In this document: piece by piece, positions 1 through 6,414 of the stretch | How positions within the stretch are numbered: the first letter of the stretch is position 1 | Layout of the letters: each line of letters opens with the position of its first letter | From: an uncultured Butyrivibrio sp. | GTDB lineage: Bacteria; Bacillota; Clostridia; Lachnospirales; Lachnospiraceae | Assembly: GCF_947169445.1 (NCBI RefSeq) | Contig: NZ_CAMVPU010000082.1 | Coordinates: 1 to 12,586 of the forward strand | Length of the DNA stretch: 12,586 nucleotides | Direction of reading: 5' to 3' | Notes under the pieces: generated by a model | Database searches by the model: none | What the model saw: the letters and a program-made list of their open reading frames with translations, nothing else | Told to the model about the DNA's origin: nothing | Position numbers and translations under genes: made by a program

Positions 1-35
1 CTTGCTGCGGTTCTTTCCGGTGATCCTTTTGGCAT
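1..35 (-). CDS. 5' end of a gene running off the left edge; possibly a TetR-type regulator
   Basis: Only the first 11 complete codons are in the window, starting at ATG 33-35 and reading MPKGSPERTAA. The start is supported by an AGGAGA ribosome binding site at 43-48, seven bases upstream, and by a near-consensus promoter at 79-107. Two short dyads overlapping and following that promoter suggest a repressor site, as in self-regulated genes. The N-terminus (small, basic, then a Thr-Ala stretch) resembles the start of several clostridial TetR-family regulators as I remember them, but 11 residues cannot prove a family. The existence of the gene is fairly well supported; the family is a guess. Confidence 0.55.
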   Translation of the reverse strand, partial: MPKGSPERTAA

Positions 36-42
36 ATATCTG

Positions 43-48
43 TCTCCT
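43..48 (-). promoter_or_regulatory. Ribosome binding site of the left-edge gene
   Basis: AGGAGA on the minus strand, seven bases before the ATG at 35. This site fixes the start of the partial gene. Confidence 0.6.
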
Positions 49-59
49 GATTTTTATTC

Positions 60-72
60 TGACTTCGTGTCA
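60..72. promoter_or_regulatory. Second operator-like dyad near the transcription start
   Basis: TGACTTCGTGTCA has the same 13-base layout as the dyad at 94-106 (outer TGAC/GTCA arms kept, one inner pair broken). It overlaps the predicted transcription start. The two centres are 34 bases apart. Same-width paired sites around one promoter suggest cooperative repression. Confidence 0.45.
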
Positions 73-78
73 ATATGA

Positions 79-107
79 ATTGTATCAGCGTTCTGACACG
101 GTGTCAA
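79..107 (-). promoter_or_regulatory. Near-consensus sigma-A promoter of the left-edge gene
   Basis: On the minus strand there is a perfect -35 hexamer TTGACA (102-107), a 17-base spacer and a -10 hexamer TACAAT (79-84). Transcription would start near position 72, giving a leader of about 37 nt before the ATG at 35. The promoter follows directly after the terminator that closes the upstream transcription units, so this gene is probably transcribed separately from the sugar operon. Confidence 0.8.
94..106. promoter_or_regulatory. Operator-like dyad overlapping the -35 box
   Basis: TGACACGGTGTCA is a 13-base palindrome with 6-base arms around a single central base. It covers the -35 hexamer of the left-edge promoter, where a bound repressor would block RNA polymerase. 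A related dyad at 60-72 lies on the other side of the -10 box. The likely ligand is a dimeric repressor, plausibly the product of the left-edge gene itself; this is inference. Confidence 0.55.
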
Positions 108-120
108 GTTATTGTTTTGT

Positions 121-158
121 AAAAAAATAGCGGCTACAAGATTTCTCTCATAACCACT
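121..158 (-). terminator. Intrinsic terminator of the sugar operon and of a possible small RNA
   Basis: Read on the minus strand, 158-129 folds into a 13-pair stem (AGTGG pairing with CCGCT at the base, with several G-U wobbles higher up) closed by a GAAA tetraloop at 142-145. After one A the strand runs into seven T residues (127-121). This is the classical Rho-independent layout. It is the only convincing terminator downstream of the operon's last stop codon at 287, about 130 bases away. Confidence 0.75.
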
Positions 159-240
159 GTATTTGGGGTTCCATCTCCAATATCAGATTTTACTTTACTA
201 TCCGTTGTCGTTTTATCTTCCGATTCCTCCAAGATTATTA
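121..240 (-). ncRNA. Candidate small RNA between operon end and terminator
   Basis: A near-consensus promoter at 247-275 and an intrinsic terminator at 121-158 delimit a transcript of about 120 nt. I see no ATG or GTG placed after its GGAGG sequence (226-230). One frame is open from 244 down to a TAG at 134-136, but it has no plausible start and its stop lies in the terminator stem. The transcript has six GGA triplets on the minus strand (complements at 170, 176, 201, 219, 225 and 228). It could be a small RNA embedded in the operon's 3' UTR, or the decayed end of an old gene. The exact 5' end is estimated from the promoter. Confidence 0.4.
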
Positions 241-246
241 GTTGTT

Positions 247-275
247 AGTATAGACATCGCTCTGTTAGCTGTCAA
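247..275 (-). promoter_or_regulatory. Near-consensus promoter just after the operon's last gene
   Basis: Minus strand TTGACA (270-275), a 17-base spacer and TATACT (247-252). It begins 11 bases beyond the stop codon of the DUF624 gene. It is flanked by a 7-base inverted repeat (AGTTGTT at 240-246, AACAACT at 274-280) which could be a regulator site. No ordinary gene follows before the terminator at 158-121, so the product is probably a short RNA. Confidence 0.65.
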
Positions 276-286
276 CAACTTTTTAC

Positions 287-994
287 CTAATTACCAGCTT
301 CTTCATAAGGATCAGTAATTCTCCGCTTTATCACTGGACATATTATGCTGCAAGAGATCAAGCCATAAAAAGAATTACCAATGATCATTGGCACAAGAAT
401 TGAGTACGGCATAAGAGCAAGTATTATGAACACATAAATTGCTGTATATATAATAAGCTTCAGGTCGCTCTTCCACTCCAGAATAAGGAGTATGGCTGCG
501 TTTCTAATTATTCCTGACAATCCAAGACGCAGATGAGCAGCCAATACAAAAGTCCATAATGCAAAAAGAATGCCTATGCCAAATATTGCGCAGCCGGCAC
601 CCATGATGATCACATATGAAGTATTGTCAGAGACAGCTTTAAAGTTTCCCGCAAGGCTCATGAGATAATAGCCATAGAAAATGACTGCAGACTCCATGAT
701 GCCCAAGACAAGCTTTTTAATAAAGCCATCTTTAAATTCTGCCAGATAGTCCTCCAGGGTAAAGTCATAACCCTTCAGAAACATTTTGCCGGTAAAGGCG
801 CAAAGTGCTGTCCATGCAGCCGGTATTGTGATTAGAGGAATGCAGCTTATGATAAATACTATATTTATCATGAACAGCTTTCCTGGAAAATTAACAACAA
901 GATATAAGATGCGGAAAAAGCCGTCCTTAGGCGGCTCTTTTTCCACATCGTTTTCTCCAAGATACCATTTCATAAAACGATTCAAGTATTTCAT
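287..994 (-). CDS. DUF624 (YesL-like) membrane protein
   Basis: A 235-residue integral membrane protein with about five hydrophobic segments (roughly 38-58, 95-115, 127-152, 178-198, 200-220). The first segment ends in a PLITIPAAWTALCAF stretch (53-67), which matches the pattern near the N-terminus of DUF624 proteins such as Bacillus YesL. These proteins are usually encoded beside CUT1 sugar transporters and glycan-degrading enzymes; their biochemical role is not established and may be as a transporter accessory. The start ATG at 992-994 has AGGGG six bases upstream. It lies 15 bases after the second permease and ends the operon. Family assignment is fairly secure, function unknown. Confidence 0.8.
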   Translation of the reverse strand: MKYLNRFMKWYLGENDVEKEPPKDGFFRILYLVVNFPGKLFMINIVFIISCIPLITIPAAWTALCAFTGKMFLKGYDFTLEDYLAEFKDGFIKKLVLGIMESAVIFYGYYLMSLAGNFKAVSDNTSYVIIMGAGCAIFGIGILFALWTFVLAAHLRLGLSGIIRNAAILLILEWKSDLKLIIYTAIYVFIILALMPYSILVPMIIGNSFYGLISCSIICPVIKRRITDPYEEAGN

Positions 995-1009
995 TTTTTC
1001 CCCTATATA

Positions 1010-1855
1010 TTAGTTTTTCATACCGGTCAGTACTATACCTTCTACAAAGCTCTTTTGCCCAAATATATAGATTACTATACCAGGCAGAATAGTCATAAAA
1101 GTGGCTGCCATAGCCATGGGCCAGTTTGTTCCAAAAGAGCCTGTGAAATTGGTGAGTGCAATGGCAAAAGTAAACTTGCTCATACTGTTAATGTAGATTA
1201 TCTGCTGGAGCATATCATTCCAAATCTGTATAAATAACATCATTCCAACAACAACTACTGCCGGCTTGATCGCAGGAACAAGAATTGTCCACAATATCCT
1301 CATGCGGCCGGCCCCATCTATTGATGCAGCTTCATCAAGATCCCTGGGGATTGTCATAAGGAACTGCCTGATCAGGAAGATGTTAAAGAATCCTCCACCT
1401 GTTAAAAACGGCAGGATCAGAGGCCAATATGTGTCACCAAGTCCAAAGAATTTTGTCCACGCAATATAAAGTGGAATCAGCGTAACCATGCCCGGAAGAA
1501 GAATTGTGCTGACACATATCTTAAATATAAGATTTTTGCCTCTAAACCTTAGTCTGGCAAAGGCGTAGCCACAAAAGATGGCAGTAATAACACCAAATGT
1601 CACAGCCGGAATGATAATTGAAAAGGTGTTTTTAAAATATGTCCAGTATTCGAAGGTCTGAAGGGTCTTGGTGTAGTTGGACCATAGCCACTCTGTTGGA
1701 ATAAAGGATGGCGGATAAGCGTTGACCTGCGCAACACTCATAAGTGAAGATCTGAATATCCACCATATTGGAAGGAGTGTCAGAAATGCAAAAAATAAGG
1801 CAATCAATGTTACAACTGAGCGGTTTGCCAGTTTCCTTTTTTCTTTTCCTGTCAT
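1010..1855 (-). CDS. CUT1 sugar ABC transporter permease, MalG type
   Basis: A 281-residue inner-membrane permease with six predicted helices. The cytoplasmic EAA loop that docks the ATPase is clear at about 174-196 (DEAASIDGAG, then ILVPAIKP). The C-terminus (QKSFVEGIVLTGMKN) fits the QRYFVEG-G-KG ending common in MalG-like carbohydrate permeases. I chose ATG 1853-1855 because GGGGGA lies six bases upstream; an in-frame ATG at 1880-1882 would add nine residues and overlap the previous gene. It follows the first permease by 16 bases and should form a heterodimer with it. The substrate is inferred to be an oligosaccharide released by the operon's secreted enzyme. No ATPase gene is present in the window. 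Confidence 0.93.
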   Translation of the reverse strand: MTGKEKRKLANRSVVTLIALFFAFLTLLPIWWIFRSSLMSVAQVNAYPPSFIPTEWLWSNYTKTLQTFEYWTYFKNTFSIIIPAVTFGVITAIFCGYAFARLRFRGKNLIFKICVSTILLPGMVTLIPLYIAWTKFFGLGDTYWPLILPFLTGGGFFNIFLIRQFLMTIPRDLDEAASIDGAGRMRILWTILVPAIKPAVVVVGMMLFIQIWNDMLQQIIYINSMSKFTFAIALTNFTGSFGTNWPMAMAATFMTILPGIVIYIFGQKSFVEGIVLTGMKN

Positions 1856-1871
1856 GTCTGCTCCCCCTTTC

Positions 1872-2837
1872 TCATGCTTCATCGCTAAAGATGCTATCTT
1901 TTTGAGTTACAAATAATACTATTGTAAAAATGCCTACCAGAACAAAGAATATAACTGAAAAAGCTGCTGCATATCCAAGCTTATTTTTTTCAAATCCATA
2001 CATGTAGATAACATAAGATAAAAACATAGACTTCTTGGCCGGTCCGCCATTTGTAAGGGCTAGAGCCGGATTAACTACCTGCAGATGTGTGATAAGAGCA
2101 GTCAATACATTATAAAAAATAATAGGCTTGATGCATGGAATAGTTATGTTCCAGAATCTCTGCCATGAGTTGGCTCCATCTATCTGAGCAGCTTCCTTGT
2201 ACACTGTAGGTACATTTTGAAGTCCTGCAAGAAATATTACTATGAGATTTCCGCTGGCCCATACTGCGATGAGAACAAGGGTCGGTATTACCTGCCTTGG
2301 ACTGTCCAAAAATCTCTGGGGTGGAATCCCCAGCATTCTGAAGATGAAGTTAAAGAGTCCATAGTTCTGCTCATAAAGCCATTGCCAGCCTTTGAAAACA
2401 CCTATTGCCGGTAGCAGATAGGGTATAAAGAAAATAGATCTGAAGATAGTTCTTCCAAAAATATCCATGTTTAGAATAAGTGCTATCACCAGAGAATAGA
2501 TAACCGCGCCGATAACTGCCAAAAATGCATACAAAAGCGTTGCCTTTACAGCACTTGCAAAATACACATCTTTTGTAAATATCCTAATGTAATTATCCAG
2601 ACCCACAAATTCAGGGGTGGACAAACCATTATAGCTAAACAAACTAAGTACAAACACTGCTATGGTAGGAAGATAACTTATAAAGGTGATTCCAAGGAAT
2701 GCCGGAATCAGGCACAAATAGGCACATCTTTCCTCTTTTCTATTATATTTGGACTGAGAAGTACGTATTTTTCTTTTGCCGGATGCTCTTTTCATACTCT
2801 TCGCCTCGCTTGTACTATATATCCCCGCAACTTCCAT
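1872..2837 (-). CDS. CUT1 sugar ABC transporter permease, MalF/LplB type
   Basis: A 321-residue permease with a basic cytoplasmic N-terminus (about 35 residues, many Lys/Arg) and six predicted helices from about 40 to 310. The EAA loop is at about 214-236 (YKEAAQIDGAN, then ITIPCIKP), and LTNGGP (261-266) is a common element of this permease group. The start is ATG 2835-2837, with a purine-rich GGGGAGAGGG site (2846-2855) eight bases upstream; a TTG at 2862-2864 would lengthen it by nine residues but is less likely. It pairs with the MalG-type permease downstream. A long hairpin separates it from the binding-protein gene, so it may be translated or kept at lower levels than the lipoprotein. 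Confidence 0.93.
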   Translation of the reverse strand: MEVAGIYSTSEAKSMKRASGKRKIRTSQSKYNRKEERCAYLCLIPAFLGITFISYLPTIAVFVLSLFSYNGLSTPEFVGLDNYIRIFTKDVYFASAVKATLLYAFLAVIGAVIYSLVIALILNMDIFGRTIFRSIFFIPYLLPAIGVFKGWQWLYEQNYGLFNFIFRMLGIPPQRFLDSPRQVIPTLVLIAVWASGNLIVIFLAGLQNVPTVYKEAAQIDGANSWQRFWNITIPCIKPIIFYNVLTALITHLQVVNPALALTNGGPAKKSMFLSYVIYMYGFEKNKLGYAAAFSVIFFVLVGIFTIVLFVTQKDSIFSDEA

Positions 2838-2865
2838 TGTATAATCCCTCTCCCCTGATATCAAC

Positions 2866-2934
2866 GCCGGCGAAGACAGTTACACTGCACTTTTGACCAT
2901 GTTTCAAAAGTTGCATGAACTGTCTTCGCACGGC
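2866..2934 (-). other. Long intercistronic hairpin between binding protein and permease
   Basis: A 12-base perfect inverted repeat (GCGAAGACAGTT at 2870-2881, AACTGTCTTCGC at 2918-2929) is extended outward by GCCG/CGGC (2866-2869, 2931-2934) across one bulged base. Inside it lies a second perfect 8-base stem (ACTTTTGA at 2889-2896, TCAAAAGT at 2904-2911), extended by TGC/GCA with one bulge, around a 7-base loop. No T-run follows on the minus strand, so it is not a standard terminator. In comparable operons such hairpins protect the 3' end of the abundant binding-protein mRNA after processing. That role here is inference. Confidence 0.7.
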
Positions 2935-2947
2935 ACTATATCAAATA

Positions 2948-4399
2948 TTAGTTATTTGTACTGAAAATATCATTTAACTCATCGTAATACTCATCAATTG
3001 CTTCTTTCATTGTCTGATCACCAGACCAAACAGCTGAGAATGCAGAATCCAGTGTTGCATTGAACTCATCTGTTGCGTTGATATAATACCATGCTGTTGA
3101 CTGAGAATTTTCTCTTGCGTAGTCTACTACTGCACTCTTGTACATATCATGGTCAGGATAATTAGGGTTATCAATCCACTTATTTGTAAATTCATCATCT
3201 GTGTACCACTTATCAAGAATAGGCATCCATGTTCCTGCTTCAATAAGTGACCAGCTGTTTTCTTCCTGGTAGTACCACTTGAGCCATGTCATAGCTTCTT
3301 CAGGGTGCTTGGTTGTAGCAAATACCACGTTTGGTCCGCCGGTACAAATTGTAACCTTCTCCTTCATGTAAGGAAGAACGCCTACGCCATATTTAAAATC
3401 TGCAGATGGTCCAAGGAAGGTTCCTACATTCCAGGTTCCATCTGTTGCCATAACAACCTTTTTGGAACCAAGTGAGGATTCAAGTGCATTAGCTGCGCTT
3501 GTTACAGGAGGTGCACAGTGATAAACATCTGAAAGGTCTGCAATTTTCTGCAGTGCTTCTACTGTAGCATCATCGTTAATAGTACATTCTTTGCCGTCAG
3601 CACTATAATATCCGCCACCATTACTCTTTGCCCATACTTCAAGCTGCCATGGAAGAGTGTTAACTGTACAGCCGTAAACATCAACATTTGCCGGATCAAA
3701 ATCTGGACTTAATGCGTTATTACCGTTGATATCAACTGTGAGAGTCTGAGCTATCTTAACAAATGTATCCCAGTCCCATGCACTGTCTGCACTTGCTGGA
3801 GGTGTAAAATCAGCAACATTTAATCCCTGCTTGGAACATATTTCTTCCAAAAGATCTATGTTGTACCAAAGGTTAAGTACCTCATTAGCTGCTGAATATG
3901 CCACAGGTGTTCCCTGATATTTAAAGGTTATGGAATCAAGAGGCTTGGAATCGCCTTCACCGTACATTGAGCTGATGTCTGCAAGCAGGCCATTCTCTGC
4001 AAATTTCAAAACGCCAGCTTCGCTCATGATGGCTGTATCAGGAAGTTCTCCTGCTGTAGCCATTGCATTTAACTTGGTTACATAGGTATCATGGTCAATC
4101 TTGATTACTTCTACTTCAATTTCATCCTGGGACTGATTGAACTTATCAGCCACCGCCTGAGTTGCAGCAGTCTCTGTCTCATTGCCCCACTGAGCATAGG
4201 TAATATGTACCTTTTCTCCAGTGCTCTCACTAGTTGAAGCAGGTGTCTCTGTCTCTGTTTTAGGTGTCTCTACTGCGTTCTGCGTTGTGTCCTGCGCTTC
4301 CCCCTGTGCGCTTTGAGAACTTGCACCACAACCTGTTACCAACATTGCCGTAGTAGTAATAACAGTTAATGCCATGCTCAACAATCTTTTCTTTTGCAT
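2948..4399 (-). CDS. Extracellular sugar-binding lipoprotein of a CUT1 ABC transporter
   Basis: A 483-residue family 1 solute-binding protein. It begins with a lipoprotein signal (MQKKR, hydrophobic stretch, lipobox LVTGC with the lipidated Cys at residue 24), followed by a Ser/Gln/Glu/Thr-rich tether to about residue 60. The mature domain opens with ITYAQWGNE and a DKFNQSQ segment typical of this class, and has many aromatic residues suited to sugar stacking. It captures the oligosaccharide outside the membrane and delivers it to the two permeases. The start ATG 4397-4399 has AAAGGAGG (4411-4418) eleven bases upstream; an upstream ATG at 4511-4513 would overlap GH127 and bury the signal peptide, so I rejected it. 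The ligand cannot be read from sequence; an arabinose-containing oligosaccharide is suggested by the neighbours. Confidence 0.93.
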   Translation of the reverse strand: MQKKRLLSMALTVITTTAMLVTGCGASSQSAQGEAQDTTQNAVETPKTETETPASTSESTGEKVHITYAQWGNETETAATQAVADKFNQSQDEIEVEVIKIDHDTYVTKLNAMATAGELPDTAIMSEAGVLKFAENGLLADISSMYGEGDSKPLDSITFKYQGTPVAYSAANEVLNLWYNIDLLEEICSKQGLNVADFTPPASADSAWDWDTFVKIAQTLTVDINGNNALSPDFDPANVDVYGCTVNTLPWQLEVWAKSNGGGYYSADGKECTINDDATVEALQKIADLSDVYHCAPPVTSAANALESSLGSKKVVMATDGTWNVGTFLGPSADFKYGVGVLPYMKEKVTICTGGPNVVFATTKHPEEAMTWLKWYYQEENSWSLIEAGTWMPILDKWYTDDEFTNKWIDNPNYPDHDMYKSAVVDYARENSQSTAWYYINATDEFNATLDSAFSAVWSGDQTMKEAIDEYYDELNDIFSTNN

Positions 4400-4443
4400 A
4401 CTTGAAATATCCTCCTTTAGAAAATTATTTTTCAGCAGTAATG

Positions 4444-4461
4444 TTCTATCTTTAGATAGAA
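4444..4461 (-). other. Small hairpin over the GH127 stop codon
   Basis: A perfect 7-base stem (TTCTATC at 4444-4450, GATAGAA at 4455-4461) has a four-base loop containing the GH127 TAA stop. No T-run follows, so it does not look like a terminator. It lies in the 52-base gap before the binding-protein gene and could affect mRNA processing or stability there. Confidence 0.45.
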
Positions 4462-6392
4462 ATATTCTGCCAGACTTCCATCTCTCCAATACCTCTGTTG
4501 TTCCAAAAAGCATAGGGAACCGCTCTGATCTTCACAGGCTTTTTAGTAAATCTTGCCTCTCCATAAAGGCTGCCATCTTCAATACCAACACTCTTAACCC
4601 TGTAGCCCTCATACTCTATCGCCGGTACTTCTCCCGGGAATTCTTCATAAGCTTTGCCCTTTAGCAGATTAGCATCAGTGTCCACGTAAATGTCAGATAA
4701 GTTCTGTCCATTGTCCGCCTCCTCCAGGCAATAGACCATAGGTCCATGCATTACAGCAACCTTACCTGCATCAGCCCTGACATTGTGGTCTGCTGCCACA
4801 AATCTTGGATGAACTCCCATATTAAGCTCGATTGTGTGTATGCCACCCTCAAGAGAAATTACGGCATAATTATTTTCAGCTTTATAGGAAAGCTTTTCAC
4901 CATCAAGGACTATCGTCATATCCTTGGCATAGGCAGGAACTCTTATCCTGATATCTGCAGCTTGCAGAATTGAAATACTGATATCTACTGTTCCATCTGT
5001 CAAAAGAGATGACTTAAGGTCCACAGATATTTCCTGCCCCGGATCATCTATTAAAACTGTAGATGATACAAACTGATTAATGAAAATGCCCTTTTCGTCA
5101 CAGGAGTATAAATACTGTGATAAAGAAGCAAAAGTCCTTGCAAGATTGGGTGGACAACAGGCTACATTAAACCATTTCTGTCTGGTAGATTTGACATGAT
5201 CCATATAGGTGTTCTCAGTACAAAACTGCGGAACCATCTCTAATGGATTTACGTAAAAGTATCTGTCCCCTTCAAGATTCATAGCTGCTAAAATAGTGTT
5301 GTACAATACTCTTTCAACAGTATCATAATAGCTTGCATTTTTCTTTAATGCAGCCATCCTTTGTCCGAACATCATCATTCCAACAGAAGCACAGGTCTCA
5401 CAATAATTTGTACTGTTAGGCAGATCGTAATCTGTGGTAAAGCACTCTAAAAATCCGCTGCTACCAATTCCTCCGGTAATGTACATTCTCTTGCCTACCA
5501 TGTTATCCCATAGTCTGTCACAGGCTTTTTCCATTTCTTTATCCTGCTGCCAATCAGCCAGGTCAGCCATAGCACTGTACAGGTACATTGCCCTTACGGC
5601 ATGGCCTTCTGCTTCAGTTTGTTCTACCGGAGGTTTCTCTGCCTGTGCATATTTCATGGAATAGTTTCTGAACTCAGGAAAGAACTCCGGGCCTTTTCTG
5701 CCATCAATCTCATTCTGCAAATAATTGGGTGTAGTTCCCCTCTGCCTGACAAAATAATCAGCCTGCTTTAAGTACTTGTCATCCCCGGTCCACCTATAAA
5801 GCTTGATCAAAGCCAACTCAATTTCTTCATGCCCCGGAACTCCGGGAATCTGTCCTTTCTTTGTTCCAAATACCCTGCAAATAAGGTCAGCATTCCTAAT
5901 TGCAATTTGAAGAAATTTCTCCTTACCGGTGGCCAGTGCATAAGCAACCGCTGCCTCAATCATATGTCCTGAGGTATATAATTCGTGTCCCTCAACCAGG
6001 TTGGTCCATTTCTTTTCCGGAGCTGTTATCTGAAAGTAAGTATTTAAATATCCGTCTTTTTCCTGAGCCTTTTCCAAAATATCGATCACCTGATCAATTT
6101 TACCTTCAAACTGAGTCCCGCTACCTATTGCAATGCAATAGGCAGCTGACTCAATCCACTTATATAGATCAGTATCAAGAAAAACTACTCCTTGCCGTTC
6201 TCCCTCTTGTAGTCCGGCAGCTATACGGAAGTTTTTGATACATCCCGTAGGATCAGTTCCTTCCAGTTCATCATTTAGAGCTTTCCACTGATGAACCAGC
6301 ATGACTTCACTTACTTTATTGATATAATGCCCGAATAAAGGATCAGTGACTTTTACCTGCTGAAGTTTCAATGGCCTTATTTCTTTTTCCAT
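4452..6392 (-). CDS. GH127 glycoside hydrolase (beta-L-arabinofuranosidase type)
   Basis: A 646-residue protein, near the usual 620-660 of GH127 (formerly DUF1680). The (alpha/alpha)6 domain occupies about 1-430, with beta-rich C-terminal domains. All key residues of Bifidobacterium HypBA1 have counterparts: the Zn-binding Glu332 and Cys334 in YCETCASVG, Cys412 (the catalytic nucleophile) and Cys413 in VACCPPN, and Glu316 as the likely acid/base, placed 16 residues before Glu332 as in HypBA1. There is no signal peptide, so it acts in the cytoplasm on imported oligosaccharides, releasing L-arabinofuranose; some GH127 members have other specificities. The start is ATG 6390-6392 with GAAGGGG eight bases upstream; longer in-frame starts at 6440 and 6443 would overlap the preceding gene. 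It begins 22 bases after the DUF5695 gene. Confidence 0.93.
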   Translation of the reverse strand: MEKEIRPLKLQQVKVTDPLFGHYINKVSEVMLVHQWKALNDELEGTDPTGCIKNFRIAAGLQEGERQGVVFLDTDLYKWIESAAYCIAIGSGTQFEGKIDQVIDILEKAQEKDGYLNTYFQITAPEKKWTNLVEGHELYTSGHMIEAAVAYALATGKEKFLQIAIRNADLICRVFGTKKGQIPGVPGHEEIELALIKLYRWTGDDKYLKQADYFVRQRGTTPNYLQNEIDGRKGPEFFPEFRNYSMKYAQAEKPPVEQTEAEGHAVRAMYLYSAMADLADWQQDKEMEKACDRLWDNMVGKRMYITGGIGSSGFLECFTTDYDLPNSTNYCETCASVGMMMFGQRMAALKKNASYYDTVERVLYNTILAAMNLEGDRYFYVNPLEMVPQFCTENTYMDHVKSTRQKWFNVACCPPNLARTFASLSQYLYSCDEKGIFINQFVSSTVLIDDPGQEISVDLKSSLLTDGTVDISISILQAADIRIRVPAYAKDMTIVLDGEKLSYKAENNYAVISLEGGIHTIELNMGVHPRFVAADHNVRADAGKVAVMHGPMVYCLEEADNGQNLSDIYVDTDANLLKGKAYEEFPGEVPAIEYEGYRVKSVGIEDGSLYGEARFTKKPVKIRAVPYAFWNNRGIGEMEVWQNISI

Positions 6393-6414
6393 GCCCAATG
6401 CCCCTTCATATTTT

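Noticed and set aside
240..284. Possible plus-strand terminator (AGTTGTT/AACAACT followed by five Ts)
   Set aside because: The stem is long-looped and AT-rich, and no plus-strand gene ends nearby. The arms are better viewed as flanks of the minus-strand promoter.
2866..2934. Reading the intercistronic hairpin as an intrinsic terminator or as an insertion element end
   Set aside because: No T-run follows on the minus strand, and no transposase or target-site duplication is visible. It is kept as an mRNA-structure element.
4400..4513. Longer binding-protein start at 4513
   Set aside because: It would add 38 residues before the lipoprotein signal, overlap GH127 and ignore the AAAGGAGG site placed just before the ATG at 4399.
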